Below, piece after piece: positions 53,625 to 62,403 of a stretch of 64,000 bases of DNA (the stretch's first letter is position 1; each line of letters begins with the position of its first letter). The notes below the pieces were generated by a model, which had not been told where the DNA came from, did no database searches, and saw only the letters and a list, made by a program, of their open reading frames with translations. The DNA comes from Lachnospiraceae bacterium (GTDB lineage: Bacteria; Bacillota; Clostridia; Lachnospirales; Lachnospiraceae), in contig SVFL01000001.1 in the NCBI GenBank assembly GCA_015056885.1, forward strand, positions 80,822 through 144,821, written 5' to 3'. Both the position numbers and the translations under genes were made by a program.

Positions 53625-54649
53625 AATTAAGCATCATTGTGCCTGTCTATAATATGGCGGCAGATGGTAAATTAGCATATTGTCTGGACTCTCTGGTGAA
53701 TCAGACCTTGAAAGAGCCTTATGAGATTATCGCGGTGGATGATGCGTCTACAGATAATTCCTTGGAAATTTTAAGAGATTATGAAAGTCGCTATCCGGAG
53801 ATTTTTAAGGTGGTTACTTATGAGGTGAACCGTCGTCAGGGCGGTGCCAAGAATGCCGGATTGAAAGAAGCTTCCGGAGAGTGGATTGGTTTTATTGACA
53901 GCGATGACTGGGTGACGAGCGACTATTATGAGAAGCTTTTAAACAAGGCTTATGAGACCGGTGCGGATATGGTGGGTTGTGATTACAATCTGGTGGATAA
54001 GCACACCTTTGAAGTGGGTAAGGTTGTGCAGAACAATTCCATGGAGCAGACCGGTGTGTTGGACGAGACTAAGCATAAAAGTCTGATTATGCGTTCCGGC
54101 AGCATGGTAATTAAGATATATAAGCATAGTGTGATTCGGGAAAATAAGTTGTGTTTTCCCGAGGGGATTTTCTATGAGGACAATTGTGCGGGGCCCCTTT
54201 GGTCATTGTATTTCACCCGGTTTGAGAGAGTGGAAGAGCCTATGTATTACTACTATCAGCACAATGTATCCACGGTCCATCATATTACAGAGGCTAAATG
54301 CAGAGACCGTATGAAGGCGGCTGAGCTTTTGTATAATGAGTGCAGAGACAGAGGTTTTCTGAAGAAGTATGGTGCAGAGATTGAATATCGGTTTTGTGAG
54401 CTCTATTATGTGATTACGTTGTTTTCCTATATGTCCGGTGTGAAGCATCCGAAGTTGTCCTTTGTAAAGGAACTTCGAAAGGGTACAGTAGAGCGCTTTC
54501 CGGATTTTCAGAGTAATGAGTATTATAAAAAGTTTACCGGTGAGGAAGAAAAGAGTCTTGTTGCCATGCAGGCAAAGTCGGACTTGCAATTTTACTGGTA
54601 CTATCGCTTGAAATTATTTGTGCGGAGGTTGAAGAGTCGTGGAGTCTAA
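53621..54649 (+). CDS. Family 2 glycosyltransferase
   Basis: 342 aa. IIVPVYNMAADGKLAYCLDSL, IIAVDDASTDNS, GGAKNAGLKEASGEWIGFIDSDDWVTSDYY (metal-binding DSDD) and a long C-terminal helical part. Typical cytoplasmic GT-A enzyme of a glycan cluster. Placed between the ABC flippase and pseF, it likely builds the acceptor to which the nonulosonic acid is added. Confidence 0.87.
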   Translation: MKLSIIVPVYNMAADGKLAYCLDSLVNQTLKEPYEIIAVDDASTDNSLEILRDYESRYPEIFKVVTYEVNRRQGGAKNAGLKEASGEWIGFIDSDDWVTSDYYEKLLNKAYETGADMVGCDYNLVDKHTFEVGKVVQNNSMEQTGVLDETKHKSLIMRSGSMVIKIYKHSVIRENKLCFPEGIFYEDNCAGPLWSLYFTRFERVEEPMYYYYQHNVSTVHHITEAKCRDRMKAAELLYNECRDRGFLKKYGAEIEYRFCELYYVITLFSYMSGVKHPKLSFVKELRKGTVERFPDFQSNEYYKKFTGEEEKSLVAMQAKSDLQFYWYYRLKLFVRRLKSRGV

Positions 54650-55334
54650 AAAACTGGCGATTATTACAGCCCGGGGAGGCAGCAAACGTATTCCCCGGAA
54701 AAATATCAAAGAATTTTGTGGCAAGCCGATTCTGGCTTATTCCATAGAGGCTGCGGTGGAATCCGGTCTTTTTGACACGGTGATGGTGTCCACGGATGAT
54801 GAGGAGATCGCAGAGATTGCCAAGGCTTATGGGGCAGAGGTGCCTTTTTACAGAAGTGCAGAGACTTCCAATGATTATGCAACCACCAATGATGTGCTTT
54901 TGGAGGTGCTTGCCGAGTATGAGAAGCGGGGCCAGTGCTTTGATATGGCGGTGTGCATTTATCCTACGGCGCCCTTTGTGACTGCGGAGAAGTTAAAGGC
55001 TGCAGTGGAGATGCTTTCTGAGAGTGATGCAGATACACTGATTCCCGTGGTGGCATTTTCCTATCCGCCTCAGCGTGCCATGATTGTGGAGGAGGGCAGA
55101 CTGGTGTTTGAGTATCCCCAGTATCTGGACAGCCGCTCTCAGGATCTTACGCCCCATTATCATGATGTGGGACAGTTTTATGTGTTCCGTACGGATGCTT
55201 TTAAGAAGAATCGCAAGCTGATGGTGGGAAATATTCTACCGTTGGTTGTTTCAGAGATGGAAGTGCAGGATATCGACAATCAGACGGACTGGGAGATTGC
55301 CGAGATGAAATATCGATTGATGAAGGATAAATAG
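54639..55334 (+). CDS. pseF: Pseudaminic acid cytidylyltransferase
   Basis: 231 aa, GTG start at 54639 with GGAGG 10-11 bases upstream, overlapping the previous gene by 11 bases. CMP-NeuAc synthetase fold: AIITARGGSKRIPRKNIKEF (CTP-binding loop), PILAYSIEAA, YRSAETSNDYATTNDV and TAPFVTAEKL. Short form as in PseF rather than sialic acid NeuA. Activates pseudaminic acid to CMP-Pse, the donor for the sialyltransferase-like enzyme. Confidence 0.9.
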   Translation: MESKKLAIITARGGSKRIPRKNIKEFCGKPILAYSIEAAVESGLFDTVMVSTDDEEIAEIAKAYGAEVPFYRSAETSNDYATTNDVLLEVLAEYEKRGQCFDMAVCIYPTAPFVTAEKLKAAVEMLSESDADTLIPVVAFSYPPQRAMIVEEGRLVFEYPQYLDSRSQDLTPHYHDVGQFYVFRTDAFKKNRKLMVGNILPLVVSEMEVQDIDNQTDWEIAEMKYRLMKDK

Positions 55335-55343
55335 GTGACAGGC

Positions 55344-57026
55344 ATGGAAGAACGTGGAATGAGCAGAAAAATTGCTCTGCTTTCCAATGTGAATATGAAT
55401 GCCCTGATTCGTATGCTGAAAAAGGACGCGGAGGTTTACGAAGCAGAAGGCTATGGGAATGAGCTGGGGATTTTGATGAATCCGGCTTCTTCTTATCATG
55501 CCTTTGCGCCGGAAGTAACCTTTGTGGTGATGGACTTGATGGAGCTTTTAGAGCACGAGCTTGATATGGAGTCTGCAAAGAGTCGGGTGGAGAATTGGTT
55601 TAGTGCTTTTGAAAGTGCCATGACAGATTCTTGCATCTATTATATCAGCGATGCTTATCTGTGGGGATTGGAAACAGAGACGGCCTGTACATTTACGGAT
55701 ACGGCGGCGTTGGAGCGTATCTGGGATGAAGCTCTGAGGGTATTATGTGAGCGCTACGCCAATGTGCGGATTTTACCCTACAGACGCATGATTACTATGT
55801 TGGGTGAAGAGAACGCTTTTTCACCGAAAATGTGGTACATGGGACGTATTTTATTAAGCGGTGAGGCGCAGAAACGTCTGGCGGTGTTGATTGCAGAACG
55901 AATAAAAGTGGAATATCGCACCCCCAAGAAGGTGTTGGTGCTTGATTTGGATAACACTCTTTGGGGCGGACTTGCCGGGGAGCATGATAATACCCCCATT
56001 CAACTCTCTGAGGAGCATGGAGGACTGGCTTATAAAAACTTACAGCGAGTAATTTTGCAGATGCAAAAGCAGGGGGTAATTCTGGCTATTATTTCTAAGA
56101 ATAATCCGGAGGATGCGGAGGAAATTTTAAAGAATCATCCTCATATGGTGCTTCGTCCGGAGCATTTTGCGGCAAAGTATATTAACTGGAAACCCAAGAA
56201 CGAAAACCTGATGAATTTGGCAATGGAGTTGAATCTTGGTCTGGATTCCTTTGTATTTTGGGACGATAATCCGATGGAGAGACTGTTGGTTCAGGAAACG
56301 TTGCCGGGGGTAACAGCACCGGATTTCCCGGAAAAGGCAGAGGATCTTGCCCCTGCCATGACGGCAATTTATCATGAGTATTTTGAGAAGGCAGTGCTTA
56401 CTGCAGAGGATAAGGTTAAGACAGCGCAGTATGCAGATAATGCCAAGCGCGTAGCCTTGCAGAAGAGTGCGGTGAGCTTTGAGGATTATTTGAAGCAGTT
56501 AAAAATCGTGGTGACGAGGGTGAATGCAGCAGAGCATGTGGCTCGTTTAGAGGCACTGCTTAATAAGACCAATCAGTTTAATTTGACAACGAAACGTCAC
56601 ACCTTAAGTGAAGTGCAGGAAATGATACAAAATCCCAATAAGCGAGTGTTTGTCTATCGTGTTGAGGACTGCTTTGGAGATAATGGTATTGTAGCAGCTG
56701 TAATCGTAGATGTGACAGAAATTCCTATAATCGATGAATTTGTCATGAGCTGTCGCGTCATGGGCAAGAATGTGGAGCACGGAATTTTAAGTAATGTAGA
56801 AAAGTGCTTAAAGGATGAAGGATTTGAACAGGTGAGAGGCTGTTATATTCCTACAGCCAAGAATAAGCCTGTGGAAGATTTGTATGAAAAACGCGGATAT
56901 GAATGTTTGGTAGAAACAAGTGAGAGACAGGAACGCGAGAAGCAGGCGGCTTGCAGATATTATTCATATTGGTTAAAAACACATAATTTATGCGGTTTTG
57001 TGGGTGAGATTAAGGAGGAAGTGTAA
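55344..57026 (+). CDS. FkbH-like HAD-IIIC protein
   Basis: 560 aa from ATG 55344 (AGGTGA 5 bases upstream; a GTG at 55335 is an alternative). Three parts: an N-terminal alpha/beta domain (1-190, as in BF1531-like FkbH relatives), a HAD phosphatase core with D201-x-D203-x-T in LDLDNTLWGG, IISKNNPEDA and FWDDNPMER, and a C-terminal GNAT-like domain (about 380-545) with TNQFNLTTKRH, CRVMGKNVEHG and TAKNKPVEDLYEKRGY. FkbH proteins take 1,3-bisphosphoglycerate and load glyceryl onto an acyl carrier protein. The next gene encodes exactly such a carrier, inside a pseudaminic acid operon. Confidence 0.85.
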   Translation: MEERGMSRKIALLSNVNMNALIRMLKKDAEVYEAEGYGNELGILMNPASSYHAFAPEVTFVVMDLMELLEHELDMESAKSRVENWFSAFESAMTDSCIYYISDAYLWGLETETACTFTDTAALERIWDEALRVLCERYANVRILPYRRMITMLGEENAFSPKMWYMGRILLSGEAQKRLAVLIAERIKVEYRTPKKVLVLDLDNTLWGGLAGEHDNTPIQLSEEHGGLAYKNLQRVILQMQKQGVILAIISKNNPEDAEEILKNHPHMVLRPEHFAAKYINWKPKNENLMNLAMELNLGLDSFVFWDDNPMERLLVQETLPGVTAPDFPEKAEDLAPAMTAIYHEYFEKAVLTAEDKVKTAQYADNAKRVALQKSAVSFEDYLKQLKIVVTRVNAAEHVARLEALLNKTNQFNLTTKRHTLSEVQEMIQNPNKRVFVYRVEDCFGDNGIVAAVIVDVTEIPIIDEFVMSCRVMGKNVEHGILSNVEKCLKDEGFEQVRGCYIPTAKNKPVEDLYEKRGYECLVETSERQEREKQAACRYYSYWLKTHNLCGFVGEIKEEV

Positions 57027-57253
57027 TGACCGGACAGGAAGAAATTATTGCATTGATAGAAGAACTTTTGAAGGTGCCTGCAGGTACTATTACTGTTGAT
57101 ACGCAGATTGCTGATGTGGAAGAGTGGGATTCTCTGGCCCATGTAATGATTATCGGTGAATTGGAGAGCGCTTTAGGGATTTCCATTCCTTTGGATGATG
57201 CCATTGAGCTTACCTGTGTGAAGGAGCTTTTAGAGAAGGCAGGTTGTGTATGA
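57026..57253 (+). CDS. Acyl carrier protein
   Basis: 75 aa, TAATG overlap with the FkbH-like gene. Four-helix carrier with the phosphopantetheine serine S36 in EEWDSLAHVMII and a small acidic composition. It is not located with fatty acid genes, so it is a dedicated carrier, most simply for a glyceryl or related acyl group made by the FkbH-like protein. The TGA stop overlaps the pseH-like start by 4 bases, placing carrier, loader and acyltransferase in strict order. Confidence 0.88.
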   Translation: MTGQEEIIALIEELLKVPAGTITVDTQIADVEEWDSLAHVMIIGELESALGISIPLDDAIELTCVKELLEKAGCV

Positions 57254-57798
57254 GTGTGACCTTACGTGACATCCGGGAGGATGATTTGGAACAGATTATG
57301 GAGTGGCGTATGGCGGAGGACATTACCCGCTATATGAATACTAATCCCAAGCTGACTTTGGAGGGACAGAAAAAATGGCTTGCCTCCGTGCAGGAAAATG
57401 CAGATGTCCGTTACTGGCTGATTGAAGTGGACGGTGAGCCTGCGGGAGTGATTAACCTTATCGGACTTTTAAAGGAAGACGGTAACCTGGGTTGGGCATA
57501 CTATGTGGGAGAGAAACGTCTTCGCAGCTTAAAGACCGCCCTTGCCCTGGAGATGAGCATGTATGATCATGCGCTGATTACACTGGGAAAAACAGCGGTT
57601 TACAGTGATGTGTTTACATTGAATGCCGGGGTAATCCAGCTTCATAAGCTTTGTGGCTGTGAGGTGGTGGAAGAGGTCAAGGACGCCGTAGAAAAGGAAG
57701 GTGTTTTTTACGATGTGACCTATATGAGAATGACTGCTGAGAATTGGATGCAGCTTCGGGAAAATAAAAAGTATGAAAAGATTGAATTTCCCATGTAA
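57250..57798 (+). CDS. pseH: PseH-like GNAT acyltransferase on the 4-amino sugar
   Basis: 182 aa from ATG 57250 (the ATGA overlap with the ACP gene decides the start). Acetyltransf_3-type fold: TLRDIREDDLEQIMEWRM, the TRYM substrate loop as in PseH, GNLGWAYYVGEK and VFTLNAGVIQLHKLCGCEV. The classic acetyl-CoA pyrophosphate loop RGxGxG/A is degenerate here (EKRLRSLKTALA), as in other PseH. PseH N-acetylates UDP-4-amino-4,6-dideoxy-AltNAc. The preceding FkbH-ACP pair raises the possibility that this enzyme takes its acyl group from the ACP. Confidence 0.82.
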   Translation: MSVTLRDIREDDLEQIMEWRMAEDITRYMNTNPKLTLEGQKKWLASVQENADVRYWLIEVDGEPAGVINLIGLLKEDGNLGWAYYVGEKRLRSLKTALALEMSMYDHALITLGKTAVYSDVFTLNAGVIQLHKLCGCEVVEEVKDAVEKEGVFYDVTYMRMTAENWMQLRENKKYEKIEFPM

Positions 57799-57859
57799 AA
57801 GAGTATAAGCATCGGGAAAATTTATGGAATGATGAGATGATAAAATGGAGGAACCGGAA

Positions 57860-58921
57860 GTGAACAAAGAAATCAGAATCGGTAAGCATATTATCAGTGA
57901 GAGTTCACCCACCTTTGTGATTGCAGAAATGTCTGCCAATCATAATATGGATTTTGACCGTGCGGTAGCCATTATGCAGGCGGCCAAGGATGCAGGCGCG
58001 GATGCAATTAAGATTCAGACATACACAGCGGATACCATCACTCTTGACTGTGATGATCCTTGTTTTCAGATTACACAGGGTACACTTTGGGACGGAACCA
58101 CGTTGCACAAGCTGTACCAGACAGCATACACTCCCTGGGAGTGGCAGCCGAAATTACAGAAGATTGCAGAGGAGATGGGACTGGAATTCTTCTCATCACC
58201 TTTTGATTTCAGTGCCATTGATTTCTTGGAAGAGATGAATGTGCCGGCTTATAAGGTGGCAAGCTTTGAAATCAATGATATTCCTTTTATCCGTAAAATT
58301 GCCAAGCTAGGTAAGCCTATTATTTTTGCTACAGGTATTGCCAGGTTGGCGGACATTGAGCTGGCGGTAGAGACCTGCAAGCAGGAAGGCAATGAAGATG
58401 TGATTTTATTAAAATGCACTTCTTCCTATCCGGCGCCTTATGAGGATATTAATTTGAAAACCATTCCTTCCATGGCACAGACCTTTGACTGTATTGCCGG
58501 ACTTTCTGACCATAGTATGGGGCATGCAGTGGCTGATGCGGCGGTAGCATTAGGAGCCAAGGTGGTGGAAAAACACCTGACTCTGTCCCGCGCTGACGGC
58601 GGCGCTGACGCAGCTTTCTCCATGGAGCCTGCGGAGTTTAAGCTAATGGTAGATAATATTCGTAAAATCGAGAAGGCTCTTGGCAAAGTGACCTATGATT
58701 TGACACCCAAGCAGGCAAGGGAGAGAGAACATTCCAGATCTTTATTTGTGGCCAAGGATATGAAGGCAGGAGATGTATTTACTCCTGAAAATCTTCGTTC
58801 CGTGCGTCCTGCGGGTGGTTTGCATACCAAGCATTATGAGGAGCTTTTGGGACGCAGAATTACACGGGATGCCAAGCTTGGTACTCCTATGAGCTGGGAT
58901 TTGGTTGACTTTGGAGAGTAG
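57860..58921 (+). CDS. pseI: Pseudaminic acid synthase
   Basis: 353 aa from GTG 57860, chosen because GGAGG is 8 bases upstream. An in-frame ATG at 57845 contains that site in its own first codons and lacks a good one before it. NeuB-type TIM barrel: FVIAEMSANHNMDFDRAV, AIKIQTYTADT, FFSSPFDFSAIDFLEE, YKVASFEIND, LKCTSSYPAP, LSDHSMGH and EKHLTLSR, then a C-terminal SAF/antifreeze-like domain (about 285-350). SANHN and SFEI match PseI rather than NeuB or LegI. Condenses the 6-deoxy-2,4-diacylamino-L-altrose with PEP. Confidence 0.92.
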   Translation: MNKEIRIGKHIISESSPTFVIAEMSANHNMDFDRAVAIMQAAKDAGADAIKIQTYTADTITLDCDDPCFQITQGTLWDGTTLHKLYQTAYTPWEWQPKLQKIAEEMGLEFFSSPFDFSAIDFLEEMNVPAYKVASFEINDIPFIRKIAKLGKPIIFATGIARLADIELAVETCKQEGNEDVILLKCTSSYPAPYEDINLKTIPSMAQTFDCIAGLSDHSMGHAVADAAVALGAKVVEKHLTLSRADGGADAAFSMEPAEFKLMVDNIRKIEKALGKVTYDLTPKQAREREHSRSLFVAKDMKAGDVFTPENLRSVRPAGGLHTKHYEELLGRRITRDAKLGTPMSWDLVDFGE

Positions 58922-58924
58922 AAT

Positions 58925-59941
58925 ATGTTCATTATTCGGGCAGACGGAAATGCAAAAATAGGTGCCGGTCATCTTATGCGATGCCTCACCATTGCAGAGG
59001 CAGTGCGAAAACTGCCGGATGGGCCGGAGATACTTGTGCTTTGTGCAGATGAGGATTCTGCTAAGCTTGCATCGGACAGGGGCTTTCGGACAGGTGTTTT
59101 TCAGACGGATTATCAGCGGATGGAAGAGGAGCTTCCTCTTTGGCCGCAGTGGATAACAGACGAAGAAAACACGATTCTTGTGGATAGCTATCATGTAACG
59201 GATGAGTATTTAAAGGGGCTTAAATCCTTCGGCAGCGTATGTCTTATGGATGATATGCAGAACCATGTTCATCCGGTGGATGTGGTGATTAATTATAATG
59301 TGTTTGCGGATAGCGCTGTTTATCAGAGATTGTATGGTGGGCAGGTGCAATTCTATCTGGGTGGTGCTTATGCGCCGTTAAGAGAACAGTTTCAGAATGT
59401 GAATTACTCTGTAAAGGAGCAGGTGGAGCAGGTGCTTATTACCACCGGAGCCGGAGATGCAGATAATATTGCCGGAGAGGTTTTGGACCGGATTTACAGA
59501 GAAGAGCTGATTTATCATGTGTTGGTGGGGCGATTTAGTCCTCATCTGGCAGGTTGGCAGAAGCGTGCAGAAAAATATTCCAATATTCAGGTGCATTTTG
59601 ATGTGCAGGATATGGCCGGTTTGATGGAGCAGTGTGACTTGGCGATTACGGCCGGAGGCAGTACCGTGTATGAGTTGGCTGCGGTAGGTGTGCCTTTTAT
59701 TGCGTTTTCTTATGCTGAAAATCAAGAGCTTTTAGTGGAATATCTGGGCGTGAATGATGTAGCAGGCAGTGCGGGAGCATGGCATAGGAATCGAGGAAAA
59801 ATGCTGAATCAGATGGAAGATTTCTTTAATAAATTTTGTGAAGATATTGATTTGAGAAAGTATTATGCTGAGAAAGAGCATGGACTTGTAGATGGGCAGG
59901 GGGCAGAGCGCCTTGCAAAAGTTTTGTGCACGAGGGAGTAG
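58925..59941 (+). CDS. pseG: UDP-2,4-diacetamido-2,4,6-trideoxy-beta-L-altropyranose hydrolase
   Basis: 338 aa, GGAGAG upstream, 3 bases after pseI. GT-B-like nucleotidase with the catalytic His16 in IGAGHLMRC, VDSYHVTDEYL, LDD-like CLMDDMQNHVHPVD, ITTGAGDADN and TAGGSTVYELAAVGVPF. PseG releases UDP from the acylated sugar to give the free hexose for PseI. With pseB and pseC at 24-26 kb the six-enzyme pathway is complete in this window. Confidence 0.9.
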   Translation: MFIIRADGNAKIGAGHLMRCLTIAEAVRKLPDGPEILVLCADEDSAKLASDRGFRTGVFQTDYQRMEEELPLWPQWITDEENTILVDSYHVTDEYLKGLKSFGSVCLMDDMQNHVHPVDVVINYNVFADSAVYQRLYGGQVQFYLGGAYAPLREQFQNVNYSVKEQVEQVLITTGAGDADNIAGEVLDRIYREELIYHVLVGRFSPHLAGWQKRAEKYSNIQVHFDVQDMAGLMEQCDLAITAGGSTVYELAAVGVPFIAFSYAENQELLVEYLGVNDVAGSAGAWHRNRGKMLNQMEDFFNKFCEDIDLRKYYAEKEHGLVDGQGAERLAKVLCTRE

Positions 59942-59946
59942 GATAT

Positions 59947-60792
59947 TTGAAGAACCGGAAAACCATAACCTTGAAAATTGTATATGGTGTGGTGGCAGTT
60001 GTGCTGCTTGTAGTTCTTGCGGTTTGTACCTTTCCGAACAGGCAGGAGGGACTGGTGCGAAGCGGATTTTCGGTGGTGGTACTGGGAGACAGTCTGACCG
60101 GACAGTGTCGCGATGAGACCTCCGTGGCTCAGCAGTTGGGAATGATGTTGGGAAAGTCTGTATATAATGGTGCTTTTGGAGGAACCTGTCTTGCCATACA
60201 GGAGAATGCACAGAACAATTATACTACAGATTTGTTGAATATGGTGAGCTTGTCCAACGCCATAGTGGCGGACGATTTTGGTGTGCAGCAGACGGTGCGC
60301 AGTAAGAGAGAAGTTACGGATTATTTCGGCTATGTAATTGATGAGCTGGAAGGAATTGATTTTGAGCAGGTGGAGATTTTGGTGCTGGCTTTCGGTATCA
60401 ATGATTATCATGCAGGGATTCCCATGGATAATGAGAAAGATCCTTTTGATGAGACCACCTATGGAGGAGCTCTTCGCAGTGTTTTGACTTCTATGCAGGA
60501 AGCATATCCGAATTTGAGGATTGTTTTAGCTACACCTACTTATGCATGGTATGTCTCTAAGGGTCTGACTTGTGAGGAGTATGATACCGGTGCAGTATAT
60601 TTGGAGGAATATGTGGCAAAAGAGATTTCCATAGCGGAGGAATTCGATGTGGAAGTAGTGGATTTGTATCATGATGTCTATGCCCATGAAGAGTGGGAAG
60701 ACTGGAAGATTTACACAGAGGATGGGTTGCATCCTAACGAAAGCAGCAGAAAACTGTTGGCTGAAAAAATAGCGGAAGTAATCGCAGAATAG
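59947..60792 (+). CDS. Membrane-anchored SGNH/GDSL hydrolase or acyltransferase
   Basis: 281 aa if it starts at TTG 59947 (GGGAGTAGG 7 bases upstream). A GTG at 59926 would overlap pseG. One N-terminal helix (about residues 8-28), then an SGNH domain: VVVLGDSLTGQ (Ser about 49), GAFGGTCLA, VLAFGINDYHAG and TEDGLHPNESS (catalytic Asp-His). Related to the 47 kb SGNH protein by NDYxxGxP and DPFDETTYGGALR. Extracytoplasmic and within the pse operon, so it may acylate or deacylate the nonulosonic acid or its carrier glycan. Confidence 0.78.
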   Translation: MKNRKTITLKIVYGVVAVVLLVVLAVCTFPNRQEGLVRSGFSVVVLGDSLTGQCRDETSVAQQLGMMLGKSVYNGAFGGTCLAIQENAQNNYTTDLLNMVSLSNAIVADDFGVQQTVRSKREVTDYFGYVIDELEGIDFEQVEILVLAFGINDYHAGIPMDNEKDPFDETTYGGALRSVLTSMQEAYPNLRIVLATPTYAWYVSKGLTCEEYDTGAVYLEEYVAKEISIAEEFDVEVVDLYHDVYAHEEWEDWKIYTEDGLHPNESSRKLLAEKIAEVIAE

Positions 60793-60848
60793 TGGTTGTA
60801 AGTGTAGATTGATTATAATGCAGGACATTTACGGGAGAGGACGAAGGA

Positions 60849-62402
60849 ATGGCTAAGACCTTGAAAACACCTACTGAATGCATGATGCAGTGGGGACGGG
60901 CAATCAAAAAAGAATATAAGACCGCTTTTGTGGCAGCTTTTGTGATGGGGCTTTTGATTCATATGCCGGCAATTTTGTCTGATGTTCCCAATCACGACGG
61001 ATTGGGAAGTATGTATTTTGATCAGAATATGATTACCTCCGGCAGATGGTTTCTTACGGTGGCATGCGGGTTTTCATCCTATTTTACCATTCCCTGGGTA
61101 ATTGGTCTTCTGGGACTTGCTTTTCTTGGATTGGCTGCAGCTGCTCTTACGGCTTTGTTGGAGATTAAGGATACCTTATCTGTTGTGGCGGTGAGCGGAC
61201 TTTTGGTGAGCTTCCCGGCTTTGGCATCAACGATTTCTTATGTGTTTACCATGGACGGTTATATGTTGGCATTGCTTTTGGCAGTGTGTTCCGTATTGTG
61301 CACTAAGAAGTGGAAGTGGGGCTTTGTGCCCGGAGCTTTGTGTCTGGCGTTTAGTATGGGCACATATCAGTCCTATTTACCCTTTGCTATTTTGCTCTGC
61401 TATTATCAGGTGCTTGTGATTTTTATGGAGCAGGAAAAACTAATTGAGAAGTTGAAAAAATGCGCTAATTACCTGTATATGGGTGTTTTGGGTGTAGCGC
61501 TGTATTATATCATTTTGCAGGTGCTTTTGGCGATTCAGGGGAAGGAGCTTGCTTCCTATCAGGGCATTGACGGTATGAGCAGTGGCTTTAGTATGAGCAG
61601 TATTGCCCATATGTACCGGGATTTTCTGAGCTTTACTGTGAAGGGAAATGTGCTTTTTAATAATATCTATTCATTGGTGGCAGTATGTCTGTTGTTTAGT
61701 GCTGTGGTTGTGGTAGCCGGACGCAGGAGTATTCAGCGGAAGTGGTGGAAGAGTCCCGGGTTTTACGTTATAATAGCTCTGTCAGCTGTGGTGCTTCCCT
61801 TGGTTACCAATGTGATTCTGTTGATTTCTCCCCAAGTGACGTATCATTTGCTTATGCGTTATCAGTGGGTGGTATATCTGATTCTGGCGGTGGCTTTTGT
61901 GCAGCGTTATGCGGACAGAAGTAATGCCGGTACTCGTGCCTGCTGGGCGATGTTGTTTGCAGCAGTGGTACTTATTTTTAACTATGCTGTGACAGATAAT
62001 ATTGGCTATTCTAATTTGGAAAAGCGTTATGAGAAGACTTATGCTTATTGTATGCGTCTGCTTGACCGAATTGAGCAGACGGAAGGATATTATCAGGGAA
62101 TCCCTATCGCCATGGTGGGAGTTGTGGGCTACAATCCCTATCCGGTGACGGATATTACCTTGGATGTAACGGCGGAACTTACCGGTTTAAATGGAGATAC
62201 GCTTTTGTATACTGGGGAAAATTACGAAGTGTTCATGCGTAACTACCTGGGAGCAAGTCTGAATATCATGACTCCTGAGGAGATGGGAGATATTTATTTT
62301 TCTCAGGAATATATCGAGATGGAAAGTTTTCCGGCAGAGTCTTCGGTTAAGATTGTGGACGGAATTATGTATGTTAAGACAGAGAATGTAGGAAGAGACT
62401 AG
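60849..62402 (+). CDS. GtrII-like polytopic glucosyltransferase
   Basis: 517 aa with about 11 helices. The first outer loop has SDVPNHDGLGSMYFDQN followed by SGRWFLTVACG, the D...GRW signature of the GtrII (Glucos_trans_II) family, and TMDGYMLALLLAV further on. A short extracytoplasmic C-terminal domain follows. It uses undecaprenyl-phosphate-linked sugar, most likely that made by the GtrB-like enzyme encoded 2 bases downstream. No GtrA-type small flippase is evident. Confidence 0.82.
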   Translation: MAKTLKTPTECMMQWGRAIKKEYKTAFVAAFVMGLLIHMPAILSDVPNHDGLGSMYFDQNMITSGRWFLTVACGFSSYFTIPWVIGLLGLAFLGLAAAALTALLEIKDTLSVVAVSGLLVSFPALASTISYVFTMDGYMLALLLAVCSVLCTKKWKWGFVPGALCLAFSMGTYQSYLPFAILLCYYQVLVIFMEQEKLIEKLKKCANYLYMGVLGVALYYIILQVLLAIQGKELASYQGIDGMSSGFSMSSIAHMYRDFLSFTVKGNVLFNNIYSLVAVCLLFSAVVVVAGRRSIQRKWWKSPGFYVIIALSAVVLPLVTNVILLISPQVTYHLLMRYQWVVYLILAVAFVQRYADRSNAGTRACWAMLFAAVVLIFNYAVTDNIGYSNLEKRYEKTYAYCMRLLDRIEQTEGYYQGIPIAMVGVVGYNPYPVTDITLDVTAELTGLNGDTLLYTGENYEVFMRNYLGASLNIMTPEEMGDIYFSQEYIEMESFPAESSVKIVDGIMYVKTENVGRD

Positions 62403-62403
62403 T

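Noticed and set aside
54639..59941. Legionaminic or sialic acid pathway instead of pseudaminic
   Set aside because: PseB-type dehydratase with PseC, PseG-type hydrolase and SANHN-type synthase fit Pse. No LegB/LegG-type epimerase or NeuC is present.
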